Source: Clostridia bacterium
GTDB lineage: Bacteria > Bacillota > Clostridia > Christensenellales > Aristaeellaceae
DNA: 64,000 nucleotides
Direction: 5' to 3'
Assembly: GCA_017936765.1 (NCBI GenBank)
Contig: JAGBEX010000012.1
Location: forward strand, 23,894-87,893
Under the pieces are notes generated by a model. That model did no database searches. It was not told where the DNA came from and saw only the letters and a program-made list of their open reading frames with translations. Of this stretch, positions 41,982-49,953 are shown in pieces. Numbering within the stretch: position 1 is the first letter of the stretch; each line of letters starts with the position of its first letter. A program made the position numbers and the translations under genes.

Positions 41982-43208
41982 ATGAAAAAAATGATTGCTA
42001 TTTTGCTTGCGCTGCTGCTGCCTCTGTGTGCCAGCGCAGAAACGCTTCGTGAACAGGTCAACGCACCTGAACACGCCACCGGTCACTGGACTTCCAACAC
42101 GGGACATACCGTCATCACCATGGATGCGGTGGTGATGATCCCGGAGACAGATCACGTTCATACCTGGGCAGTATCGGGACGCGACACCAACTATCAGGAC
42201 GCCATGCACATGGCGCAGGGGGCAGCGCCGGATACGAACTGGGAGCATGATTGGACGTGCAGCCAGTATCCTGCCACGGCGAGTTGGGATGGCAGGCGGG
42301 AGTCGCCGTATATTATCCGTAATGCTGAAAACGGGTATATTATGACGAACTACCTATTTGAAAGCCAGCCCAGCATGGAGCTTGGCAGCTACAACTGGCA
42401 TATAGACACGGTATTCGGAGAGAAGCGGATACAAGCCACAACATCTTACCGTTATAAGCAGGAATTCAGCTATTCGCAGAATATCTTCTTTTCTGAGGAG
42501 ATCGGGATTCTGGAGCATGAGGCACTTCCTGGGCAAAGTGTCTCGCTTTCTCAGGCGCGTACACTGGCTGAAACCCTTGCCGCAGGCTTTGGACAGGACT
42601 TCCGGCTGGCAAGGACGGCTCGTGTGGAAGCGAGTGAGACTCTGGGGGTGCGAAATGAAGGTAATTCTGCGGACTTTGGACCTTGGGCCTACTGGTTCTG
42701 CTTCACCCGAAGCGTGGATGGCATCCCTGTGACCCTGACGGACACGGCCGGGTTTGAAGACCCGGAAAACGTGCGCGATCAGCCCTATGAATCCAGCCCC
42801 CATGAAGAAAGACTGATCTGTGTAGTCGATCAGGGGCGTATTGTATACGCAGTGCTGCAGAATCCGTGGACACTCGGCGGCGTAATCCATGAAAATGTCG
42901 ATCTGCTGCCCTTTGATGATATCCTCCGCATATTTGGCTCCATTGCGCCTCTGTCGATCCAGGCTGGTGAGGGCGATGTGGAGAAGAACCGTCTGACCTA
43001 CACCAACTCATGGCATATCACGGAGATCCGTTTGGGCTATATGCCGGTATTGGTGAAGGATGGCGGCGGTACATGGGAACTGCGCCCGGTGTGGGATTTC
43101 TTTGGTATCCGCACCATGCCCTTCTCCATTGATGACAGCCCCTGCAATGTGGCGCTGACGATTGACGCCATCGACGGCACGATCATTGACCGGAGTTACG
43201 GCTACTAA
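41982..43208 (+). CDS. Secreted protein 3 of a tandem family
   Basis: A 408-residue paralogue, the longest of the three, with signal peptide ('CASA-ET'), 'SNTGHTVITMDAVVMIPETD' near the N-terminus, 'LRPVWDFFGI' and a final 'GTIIDRSYGY'. The middle has diverged. It is followed after 11 bases by the ABC-permease genes, so secreted proteins and transporter are likely one operon. Function is unknown. Confidence 0.82.
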   Translation: MKKMIAILLALLLPLCASAETLREQVNAPEHATGHWTSNTGHTVITMDAVVMIPETDHVHTWAVSGRDTNYQDAMHMAQGAAPDTNWEHDWTCSQYPATASWDGRRESPYIIRNAENGYIMTNYLFESQPSMELGSYNWHIDTVFGEKRIQATTSYRYKQEFSYSQNIFFSEEIGILEHEALPGQSVSLSQARTLAETLAAGFGQDFRLARTARVEASETLGVRNEGNSADFGPWAYWFCFTRSVDGIPVTLTDTAGFEDPENVRDQPYESSPHEERLICVVDQGRIVYAVLQNPWTLGGVIHENVDLLPFDDILRIFGSIAPLSIQAGEGDVEKNRLTYTNSWHITEIRLGYMPVLVKDGGGTWELRPVWDFFGIRTMPFSIDDSPCNVALTIDAIDGTIIDRSYGY

Positions 43209-43219
43209 GGAGCCTCAAC

Positions 43220-43960
43220 ATGAAGTGCATATTCTATGATTTTCGCCGCGCGATCACGGGGCGTTGGTTTCTTGTTGCCTTTTTTGCCTCGGTTGTGTCG
43301 CTGTACATGTCCATCGGCGATCAATCCTACTATCTGATGAACATGCTGTCCGAAATGGAAATGTATGAGGACAGCTTCTGGCTCGACGCCGCATCATTGC
43401 TTTTGCAGGGAATGCAGGGCGACTTCGGCGTGATGATCCTACCTGCGCTGTCTGCACTGCCCTTTGCAGCACAGGCCTTGCAGGAGATCAAGAGCGGAGC
43501 CATCCGGCCTGCGGTCTTCCGCGTAGGACGCAAAAGCTGGATTGCCGGAAAGCTGCTGTCCACATTTGCCAGCGGGATGCTGCTGCAAAGCGTGGCTGCC
43601 ATCGGCTTGCTGTTGGTACTCCACCTGATGATGCTGATCTATGCCGGCAAGCTATTCCCCATGGGAGATTTTGCTCCCGTTTGGGCAGTGCTGCTGCGCC
43701 GGATATTCTGCGGCGGTATCTGGGCTGGTGTCGGTTGCCTGATAGCCCTGATGACGGAGACAACCTCTGCCGCATACCTTGCGCCGCTGTGCCTGTGCTA
43801 CGCCATGGTCATGATCGGCACCCGTTTCTTCCCGGAAGCGACTCTGCTCAATCCGGCCAACTGGCTTACAGGCACATTCTGGCCATTGTTGGTGGTGCTG
43901 GTTGCGCTTGCTGCAGCGCTTGTATTGATGCTGCGAAAGAAGGTGAACGCCTATGTGTAA
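43220..43960 (+). CDS. ABC-type membrane subunit (cargo 1, first)
   Basis: A 246-residue protein with about six predicted membrane helices, resembling ABC-2-type permeases in size and layout. An AAGGAG site precedes the ATG. It overlaps the next membrane protein by 8 bases, and an ABC ATPase follows, so it is one half of the permease. The direction and substrate of transport are not known; sensing or resisting an antimicrobial peptide would fit the upstream two-component system. Confidence 0.78.
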   Translation: MKCIFYDFRRAITGRWFLVAFFASVVSLYMSIGDQSYYLMNMLSEMEMYEDSFWLDAASLLLQGMQGDFGVMILPALSALPFAAQALQEIKSGAIRPAVFRVGRKSWIAGKLLSTFASGMLLQSVAAIGLLLVLHLMMLIYAGKLFPMGDFAPVWAVLLRRIFCGGIWAGVGCLIALMTETTSAAYLAPLCLCYAMVMIGTRFFPEATLLNPANWLTGTFWPLLVVLVALAAALVLMLRKKVNAYV

Positions 43961-44858
43961 TCTCCGCGAAGCCTTCGTCTGCGCAGGCTGGAATCTGTAC
44001 TCCCTGCGCAAGAATCCTCGTTTCTACATGAGTCTGCTGCTGGGCTTCCTGCTTTGCTGGCTGCTGACGGATAAGACCATGGCGATCTCCCGCACCTATC
44101 TGACCAACGTGCAGCTGCTGGAGCCTTTCGTCTGGTGCTATGCAGACGATGACAGCATCCTCTTTTCCGCGCTGGTGATGATGCTGATGTTCTCGGCATT
44201 TCCACGGCTGGATACCCCTGCATCGTACCTGATCTTCCGCACCACACGGCTGAACTGGCTGCTGGGGCAGATCATAACCGTATTCATCCTGACGCTGGGC
44301 TACTCGCTGATGATCCTTGTTTCAAGCATGGTCATGTGTATCGGCTGCAACGTGTTCGTTGCAAACAACTGGTCTGAAACAGCGACCATGCTATCTTTCT
44401 CACCGGCATCCTTTGAGGTTGCACTGACCGTCATGCGAAAGACCGTCAAGCTGACCACGCCCTACGGCTGTGCCGTACAGATCTTCCTGCTGATGTTTCA
44501 GTATGTGCTGCTGATGTCTATGATCCAGCTGACCTTCACAGTGCTGAAAAGCCGCAAGACTGGCGTCATCGCTGCGCTGGTCATCAATTTCGCAGGCTAT
44601 GTGCTGACGCCGGATCGCTTCATGACCTGGCTTCAGCTGCCGATGGAGATGCAGTATTACGCCAATCTGTTGTCTGCATGGCTATCGCCCTTGCATCATG
44701 CAACATACACCATGCACAACTTCGGCTACGATCTGTTGCCCAGGGTGCATACATCCTATCTGATTCTCGGCGGTACATCTGTGGCTCTGATGATCGTTTC
44801 AGCCATTGCTATGCGCAGGTTCTCTTTTAACTTCACAGGAGGGTATTCTGATGAGTGA
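43953..44858 (+). CDS. ABC-type membrane subunit (cargo 1, second)
   Basis: A 301-residue protein with about six membrane helices and a short cytoplasmic N-terminus ('NLREAFVCAGWNLYSLRKNPRFY'). It overlaps the preceding gene by 8 bases and the ATPase gene by 8 bases (44851-44858), which indicates a coupled heteromeric transporter. No other domain is seen. Confidence 0.8.
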   Translation: MCNLREAFVCAGWNLYSLRKNPRFYMSLLLGFLLCWLLTDKTMAISRTYLTNVQLLEPFVWCYADDDSILFSALVMMLMFSAFPRLDTPASYLIFRTTRLNWLLGQIITVFILTLGYSLMILVSSMVMCIGCNVFVANNWSETATMLSFSPASFEVALTVMRKTVKLTTPYGCAVQIFLLMFQYVLLMSMIQLTFTVLKSRKTGVIAALVINFAGYVLTPDRFMTWLQLPMEMQYYANLLSAWLSPLHHATYTMHNFGYDLLPRVHTSYLILGGTSVALMIVSAIAMRRFSFNFTGGYSDE

Positions 44859-45492
44859 TATTGCGGTAAGTGTTCAGCACATCACGAAACGCTTCGGCAG
44901 CGATACGGTGCTGAAGGACGTATCCATGGAGCTGGAGCAAGGGAAGATCCATGGTATTATCGGACGCAACGGCAGCGGCAAGACGGTGCTGATGAAATGC
45001 ATCTGTGGTTTTCTTCGCCCAACAGAAGGGACAGCCCAGGTGTTTGGCAAGACGATTGGAAAGGATTGCGACTTCGCACCCAATACGGGGATGCTGATCG
45101 AAACACCGGGCTTTCTGCCCCATGAAACGGGTATGAATAATCTGCTGTGGCTGGCAAAGCTGGGAAATAGGGCATCAAAGGAGCGGGTGAAGTCTCTGAT
45201 TGAGATGGTTGGTCTCGATCCAACCCTGCGGAAACCAGTCAGCCAGTACAGCCTCGGTATGCGCCAACGCCTCGGTATTGCGCAGGCATTGCTGGATGAT
45301 CCTGCGCTGCTGATCTTGGACGAACCGATGAATGGGCTGGACAAGAATGGTGTCCGCAGCATCCGCGAACTGCTGTTGTCTCTGAAAAAACAAGGGAAGA
45401 CAATTATTTTGGCCAGCCACTTTGCGCAGGATATTGATGAACTGTGCGATAGTGTCTGCGAAATGGATCAAGGTTGCCTCATCACAGGATAA
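44851..45492 (+). CDS. ABC transporter ATPase (cargo 1)
   Basis: A 213-residue nucleotide-binding subunit: Walker A 'GRNGSGKTV', signature-like 'YSLGMRQRLGIAQALL', Walker B 'LLILDEPMNGLD' and the switch His in 'LASHFAQD'. The C-terminus is short compared with the usual 230-300 residues. AGGAGGG precedes the ATG at 44851. It would drive the two membrane subunits encoded just upstream. Confidence 0.93.
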   Translation: MSDIAVSVQHITKRFGSDTVLKDVSMELEQGKIHGIIGRNGSGKTVLMKCICGFLRPTEGTAQVFGKTIGKDCDFAPNTGMLIETPGFLPHETGMNNLLWLAKLGNRASKERVKSLIEMVGLDPTLRKPVSQYSLGMRQRLGIAQALLDDPALLILDEPMNGLDKNGVRSIRELLLSLKKQGKTIILASHFAQDIDELCDSVCEMDQGCLITG

Positions 45493-45664
45493 CCAGCAGA
45501 GGAAAGCAATAAGTTGCATAATAGCGAATGTTCAGATGCTAATTGTTCGCCATAATTCTGTACTATTCGTTGAACTTTTCGTTGTTTACCTTTTGCTTCA
45601 ACACTCTACACACCAATGCAAGCCCGTTGATGTACTCAATCATTTTGATAAATTTGTATTCCGC

Positions 45665-45693
45665 TTGAAGAATCTGTCCGGATGCAATATACT
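45665..45693 (+). promoter_or_regulatory. Sigma-A-type promoter
   Basis: TTGAAG (45665-45670), a 17-base spacer and TATACT (45688-45693) precede the small gene at 45727. No gene is supported in 45493-45664. Confidence 0.65.
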
Positions 45694-45726
45694 GGTAGCA
45701 TGCACACATGAAAGGCGGACAGGAAC

Positions 45727-45969
45727 ATGAGTTATTCTGAGATGCTTGCTTGGCAGACCGAGGAGCTGTTGAAATGTATTATCATTGTGTATCACCTGCC
45801 GACAGCGCAGGCAGAACAGCAACTGAAAGCCAGTACATTCTATAAATTGCTCGCAGATGAACACAACGGCTGGTGGAGAGATTCAGTAGATAAAAACTTC
45901 CGGCGTTACCAGAATGAGGTCGAGTATGGTGCCTGGAACAAGGATGAACACGGCGATGTGTTAAGTTGA
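45727..45969 (+). CDS. Hypothetical 80-residue protein
   Basis: A small soluble protein with a helical, charged sequence and a Trp-rich middle ('DEHNGWWRDSVDKNF'). A good promoter (45665-45693) and an AGGA ribosome site support expression. No family is recognised. It lies at the end of cargo 1, before the convergent terminator 46004-46039. Confidence 0.55.
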   Translation: MSYSEMLAWQTEELLKCIIIVYHLPTAQAEQQLKASTFYKLLADEHNGWWRDSVDKNFRRYQNEVEYGAWNKDEHGDVLS

Positions 45970-46003
45970 TAAATCCTTCACTTGATAGCTATACATAGCA
46001 AAA

Positions 46004-46039
46004 GAGCGCCGACATGACTTTTAGCTCATGTCGGCGCTT
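46004..46039. terminator. Bidirectional terminator at the cargo 1 / backbone junction
   Basis: AGCGCCGACATGA (46005-46017) and TCATGTCGGCGCT (46026-46038) form a perfect 13-bp stem, A-rich before and T-rich after, between convergent units. Confidence 0.85.
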
Positions 46040-46082
46040 CATTTAAGTATGTTGTTTTACTTTCCTATTATACAACTACATG

Positions 46083-46379
46083 TCAGTACATGATCGCAGT
46101 CACTCTCGTCAGCACACTGTCCATCAAGTCCAGCAGCTTGTCAGCGATCGCAGGTAAACCCATTGGGCTGATGAGTGCCGCCAGGATCAGGAGTGTGAAG
46201 GCATTCCCATTGGAGCCGATGATGAACATCACAACTGCCAGCAGGGTGAAGATGGAGGCGACGATACTCAGGAGCGAAGTGGAGATGGAGAGTACAAAGG
46301 CGATGGCTGCGATCATCAGTCGGATCGTCCAGACCACGGGCATGAATGTCATTCGGAACAGAATCTTCAGCAGCTTCAT
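46083..46379 (-). CDS. CD1845-type small membrane protein of conjugative elements
   Basis: A 98-residue protein with three or four hydrophobic helices and the end 'LAALISPMGLPAIADKLLDLMDS', matching my recollection of the CD1845 family found in clostridial conjugative transposons. The start at 46379 has AAAGGAG. It follows MobC by 13 bases in the minus-strand conjugation block. Its exact role in mating is not known. Confidence 0.8.
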   Translation of the reverse strand: MKLLKILFRMTFMPVVWTIRLMIAAIAFVLSISTSLLSIVASIFTLLAVVMFIIGSNGNAFTLLILAALISPMGLPAIADKLLDLMDSVLTRVTAIMY

Positions 46380-46392
46380 CAATATCTCTCCT

Positions 46393-46728
46393 TTACAATG
46401 ACTCAAGTCGCAGCAGCAGGCTTCGGATGCCCTTCCAGATTCGATCCTGACGCCGCTTGAGATCATCAAGATCTTCTTTGTAGATGCGACCGGTCGTATT
46501 GCCGAGCTTTGCTACCTGATTGAGGTTGTTGCCCATCATGCTCATCTGCCGGATCAGCTCCTGCAGCTCTGGCAGCTCCAACCGGAAGACTACTTCCTTT
46601 AGAGCGAGATCCCGCAGGAATGCGCTGGTATTCGTATACTGTGCTTCCTTTGCCCGCTGTTGAATCTGCTCACGCTCATTGGCAGTCACGTAGAACTTGA
46701 TGGGATGAGGGCGTTTCCTTACACTGAT
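46393..46728 (-). CDS. MobC-type relaxosome protein, possibly AUC-initiated
   Basis: A small DNA-binding protein that helps the relaxase at oriT. The ribbon-helix-helix-like N-terminus continues upstream of the first GTG (46689) as 'VRKRPHPIKFYV', typical of MobC. 'NTSAFLRDLAL' and 'MMGNNLNQVAKLGN' are family blocks. The only candidate start before the in-frame TGA at 46735-46737 is ATC at 46728, 6 bases after GAGGTGA (46741-46735). This mirrors the relaxase gene. It is followed by the CD1845-type gene. Confidence 0.83.
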   Translation of the reverse strand: MSVRKRPHPIKFYVTANEREQIQQRAKEAQYTNTSAFLRDLALKEVVFRLELPELQELIRQMSMMGNNLNQVAKLGNTTGRIYKEDLDDLKRRQDRIWKGIRSLLLRLESL

Positions 46729-46729
46729 A

Positions 46730-47260
46730 TTATCTCACCTCTTCGGCCTTTTGGCGATTGTGCCGATGCGGTTTTGGGGCTTTTTCAGAAAATTTTTTCA
46801 GTTGCTTTCTGATGGATTTCTTCTCAGGCTGCTCATGAGGACGGGTGGCTTCCTGCCGTGCCTGAGAGATAAAGCCATCCAGCACTGCCGGATGGCTGTT
46901 GGCTATGTATTGGGTTCGACGATCAAAGCCGCCGCTCACATCATCTGGAACATCGACTGATGCTGCCCATTGCTTGTTTTCGCGGCTGAACCGACCATCC
47001 CAGCTCAGCTGCTGGACGGTATTGGCCAGTACAAACAGCGTCCGGTCAATACCGAACTCCTTGATGACACTGGCAGCAGCCTTGGGATTCAGGTGCATAC
47101 CGTCAAAATGATCGGAGATGGACTTGTCGATAGCGTAACGACAGGCGATGTTCGCAAGGTTGGATTCACGGAACTGGGGCAGCTCGTTATGCTCGCGGGC
47201 GTAGGAGCCGGTTTGCTTATAGATCGGAATGTCGATCATAGCGGGTTGGATTTCAGACAT
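46730..47260 (-). CDS. DUF3849-domain protein of a conjugative element
   Basis: A 176-residue protein with the DUF3849 pattern: 'IPIYKQTGSYAREHNEL', 'ANIACRYAIDKSI', 'FDGMHLNPKAAASVIKEFGIDRTLFVLANT' and 'DGRFSRENKQWA'. The domain is common next to, or within, the large helicase-methylase of clostridial integrative elements; the activity is unknown. The tail is basic and may bind DNA. It overlaps the end of the helicase remnant upstream by a base or two. Confidence 0.85.
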   Translation of the reverse strand: MSEIQPAMIDIPIYKQTGSYAREHNELPQFRESNLANIACRYAIDKSISDHFDGMHLNPKAAASVIKEFGIDRTLFVLANTVQQLSWDGRFSRENKQWAASVDVPDDVSGGFDRRTQYIANSHPAVLDGFISQARQEATRPHEQPEKKSIRKQLKKFSEKAPKPHRHNRQKAEEVR

Positions 47261-48068
47261 TATCGTGCCTCCGTTTCAGGTGGTTTCTTTGAAGCACTCC
47301 GGAATCGGGGCGCTTTCAGCTGCTCCCGCAGAGAGGGTCTTGCTACTTTTGCAATCCGTTCCTCCTCTGGAGCAGTGCGGGGTTTATCTATGTTCAATTC
47401 TGCGTCCAGCTGAGCCAGACGTGCGCTCTTTGTCCGCAGTTCTTCTTCCTGCGGAAAGGGTCGGCCCTTTTCTTCTTCAGCAGCCTTGATCTGAGCATGA
47501 AGGTTGTTCAGTTGGTCGCGCTGTGTAGCCATTCGCAGTGGGATCATTGCCAGCGCGTTCTCCATGCGCTGCAGATTGCCGCGCGGATCATTGCCCAGTT
47601 CCACCGCATGGTGCATACCGCCTTGCAGTGTCAGCTTGAATTTCTGATCAAAAGGATCATACATCAACATCATTTCAAGCCCACGATAGTGACCAGCCAT
47701 CAGTTTTCCACTCTTACCAGCTTCCTTGCAGGCGGCAATCAGAGCGTTGCCGGCTTCCAGTCGATCTGTGTAGTGATGGCCTAACACCTCAATACCTACA
47801 AAGTCCTTCTCAGGGACTGGATGCGCAGCCAGGGTATCCAGATCAGCTTGAAATCCTTTCAGCCGCTGTTCAGCCAACGCGACCTCTGCAGGGAAATATC
47901 GGAGCAATCTATCCTCCAGCTGATATTGCTTGCTTTGGTGATCAGCCTTCATCAAACGTAGACGAGCGACATCTACGTCCAAGTCCATCTTTTCTTTTAT
48001 TCGGATATCGCCCGCACATAGCGCCTTGATCTCGGCATAGGAAAGCGCAGTTTCATCCAGATCCTCAC
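47260..48068 (-). pseudogene. C-terminal fragment of a large SNF2-type helicase / methylase
   Basis: Only about the last 270 residues remain. 'ETALSYAEIKAL', 'KEKMDLDVDVARLRLMK', 'LEDRLLRYFPAEVALAEQRLKGFQADL', 'GHYRGLEMML' and 'KLTLQGGMHHAVELGNDPRGNLQRMENAL' match, as I recall them, the C-terminus of the very long helicase-methylase proteins of clostridial conjugative transposons. Upstream of about 48070 the frame runs into the virB6 gene in another frame, so the helicase and methylase domains have been deleted. The open frame formally reaches 48162. Confidence 0.78.
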
Positions 48069-48806
48069 AGGAGCGTAGATCGCCACACAGATGATAATCA
48101 AAAATGCTTGAAAACCGAGTGCAAAGAGAGAACGCAGATAGTTCTGACCCATCTGTCCCCATTCACGGTTGGCCATAGTAGCAAAGGGAATGGGTGCAAT
48201 CGAGGTCACCAGGTAGATCTCCACCATACGGCCAGTGACAACGACGAATATGCAGATCGTCAGAGCCCAGCTTACGATGGAAACGAGCATGGTCTGAAAC
48301 CATAGTCCGAACAGCGTGCCTACATCCATTTCGTACAGCCTTGCTTCCAGGTCGGTGATGACCGTGGACAGGTCAAGGGCAGTATCGGAGAGGATCACGC
48401 CGGATGCGTTGTTGACCACATGCTGTGCGACATCAAAGACCGCCATCACGATGTTCCATGTGTTGGTGACGATGGTGACAGCCACGAAGGTTTTGAAAAT
48501 CCACTTGAAGAAGTTGAAGGTTTCAAAATCGTGCATGTTGTTGCGGTCAATGATCATCTGGATAAGCTCGTAGGTCATGACAAAGGTCAGAATGATACCG
48601 GCTATGGGGACTACTACGTTTTCAGACAAATTGCGAACCATGTTGAACACGCCGCTGTTCCATCCTTGGGGTGTTGCTCCGACTGTGCCAGCGATCTCGC
48701 TGACCTTGCCGTTGATACCGTCGAAAAGGCCGGAAAGATTGCTCATGACGCCGCCTACCAGCAGGTCTTTGAGCCACTCAACAAGCCTTTCCCAGAGAAA
48801 ATTCAA
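47997..48806 (-). pseudogene. VirB6/TrbL-type mating-channel protein, C-terminally truncated
   Basis: A polytopic inner-membrane channel subunit of type IV secretion. About five helices are visible and 'GRMVEIYLVTSIAPIPFATMANREWGQMGQNYLRSLFALGFQAFLIIICVAIYA', shortened here to its ends, is typical. At about 48063-48075 the homology stops and the reading frame enters helicase DNA in another frame, giving a foreign tail 'PVRIWMKLRFP...AISE'. The last helices are missing. The start is TTG at 48806 with GGGGGG 8 bases upstream. Confidence 0.8.
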
Positions 48807-49123
48807 ATGGGCATCCCCCCATCATCAGACACCTCCCGCGTGGTGCGGGAGGTGCTGGTCAGGTTGGGAGTACAAAGTGCCGCCATGATCGAAGCTGCGG
48901 GTTCTTCCGAATCCTCCGTTTTCAGGGCATGGCACAGGTAATCGTCGCCGGATCTCAGACGGTTCCAGCCTTCCGTGAACATCGCCTGATCTGAGCGCAG
49001 CAGTCCTTCACGCATCTGGCTGAAGCCAACATGCATTAGGGTCGCACCCAGACCAGCTCTGCCCAGTTGCGCAATGGCGCGCTGGTAGAAGGCTTCCACA
49101 GAGCCGTCCATACTCATATTCAA
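48803..49123 (-). CDS. Small conserved protein of the conjugation block
   Basis: A 106-residue helical protein ('AFYQRAIAQLGRAGLGATLMHVGFSQMREGLLRSDQAMF') whose stop overlaps the VirB6 start by 4 bases. A GAGGTGA site lies near a TTG at 49123 and an ATG at 49117; either could be used. I do not recognise a named family. Position between the Maff2 fragment and VirB6 suggests a mating-pore or regulatory role. Confidence 0.6.
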   Translation of the reverse strand: MNMSMDGSVEAFYQRAIAQLGRAGLGATLMHVGFSQMREGLLRSDQAMFTEGWNRLRSGDDYLCHALKTEDSEEPAASIMAALCTPNLTSTSRTTREVSDDGGMPI

Positions 49124-49167
49124 TCAAATCACCTCTTCTTTTTTTGTGTCCATCCAGCGTGTGCTGC

Positions 49168-49248
49168 TTAGCCGAACAGGCCAGACAGCATAGGAACGAG
49201 GGAAATACCGATGAGAGCAACGCCGCCACCCGCCATCAGCTGTATCAT
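49168..49248 (-). pseudogene. Maff2-family fragment
   Basis: The 26 codons 'MIQLMAGGGVALIGISLVPM...' match the C-terminal helix of Maff2, a roughly 70-residue membrane protein that precedes VirB6 in clostridial conjugative elements. An in-frame stop lies two codons upstream of the Met, so the first half is gone. The break at about 49250 marks the edge of the inserted DNA to the right. Confidence 0.72.
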
Positions 49249-49282
49249 GGCGAATTAGTTGTCAAGAGGGAAAAGAAAATAA

Positions 49283-49319
49283 TTAAAACATGGCACAACG
49301 GAGTAGCTCCGATGTGCCA
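49283..49319 (-). terminator. Intrinsic terminator at the end of cargo 2
   Basis: TGGCACA (49291-49297) / TGTGCCA (49313-49319) with an inner CGGAG/CTCCG stem, followed on the minus strand by a U-rich run. It lies inside the last codons of the frame 49283-49894. Confidence 0.65.
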
Positions 49320-49894
49320 CATGTTAACTTGATATCTATACTCAAATCATCCAATGATTCTCTTACAACTATATTCACCCAAATACCATATCTTAGCCCA
49401 GTATTTGCTCCAGGTCTTGCTCGCGCTTGTTTCGTACCCTTACAATATATATGTAACAAAGGTTGACCGCCTGACTTAAAGCAACCAAGCTGAATGATGT
49501 CGGCACATTTGTTTAGCCACAGCAAGCCATGCAGATACTTTTTCCTCTTGCCAGTGCCGAAATGCTTATTCCTTCTACCGGTAAAGGTTATGTAGCCCGA
49601 AACTGAACCAAGTTCGATACGAACATCAAGCGCCTCACATTCAGCAACAGTCATAGCCAGTTTCTTTGCGATGTTGAAGCGCATGATTTTGAAATGGCGG
49701 GGTATAAGCTTAATCTGTTCCATCCGGGTTTTAGCTTGTTCCTTGATTGCCTCCACATCCATCTCGAGCTGAACATCAGTGATGACTGGTACTTCAAAAC
49801 CTGAGCTGCGGCCGGATTCTGGCATTCGATCGTTTTCTGATGCGCTCTCCTGACACAGTTGCTGATAGAAATCTGCACTATCAATCAACTTCAT
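49283..49894 (-). CDS. Hypothetical protein, possibly frame-extended
   Basis: A 203-residue protein without a recognised domain. 'SGYITFTGRRNKHFGTGKRKKYLHGLLWLNKCADIIQLG' suggests a basic, beta-rich nucleic-acid-binding part. GGAGGTAAC precedes the ATG at 49894. The last ~12 codons lie inside a terminator-like hairpin (49291-49319), and a one-base shift would give a stop just before it, so the natural C-terminus was probably shorter. It follows the cargo 2 transporter genes. Confidence 0.55.
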   Translation of the reverse strand: MKLIDSADFYQQLCQESASENDRMPESGRSSGFEVPVITDVQLEMDVEAIKEQAKTRMEQIKLIPRHFKIMRFNIAKKLAMTVAECEALDVRIELGSVSGYITFTGRRNKHFGTGKRKKYLHGLLWLNKCADIIQLGCFKSGGQPLLHIYCKGTKQARARPGANTGLRYGIWVNIVVRESLDDLSIDIKLTCGTSELLRCAMF

Positions 49895-49953
49895 ATGTTA
49901 CCTCCGCTATAAATTCATGTCGTACTTGATGCGGTCACAGGGTCAATCTGCAC

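Noticed and set aside
45493..45664. Possible transposase fragment on the minus strand
   Set aside because: A short frame looks protein-like, but nothing in it supports a transposase family or inverted ends.
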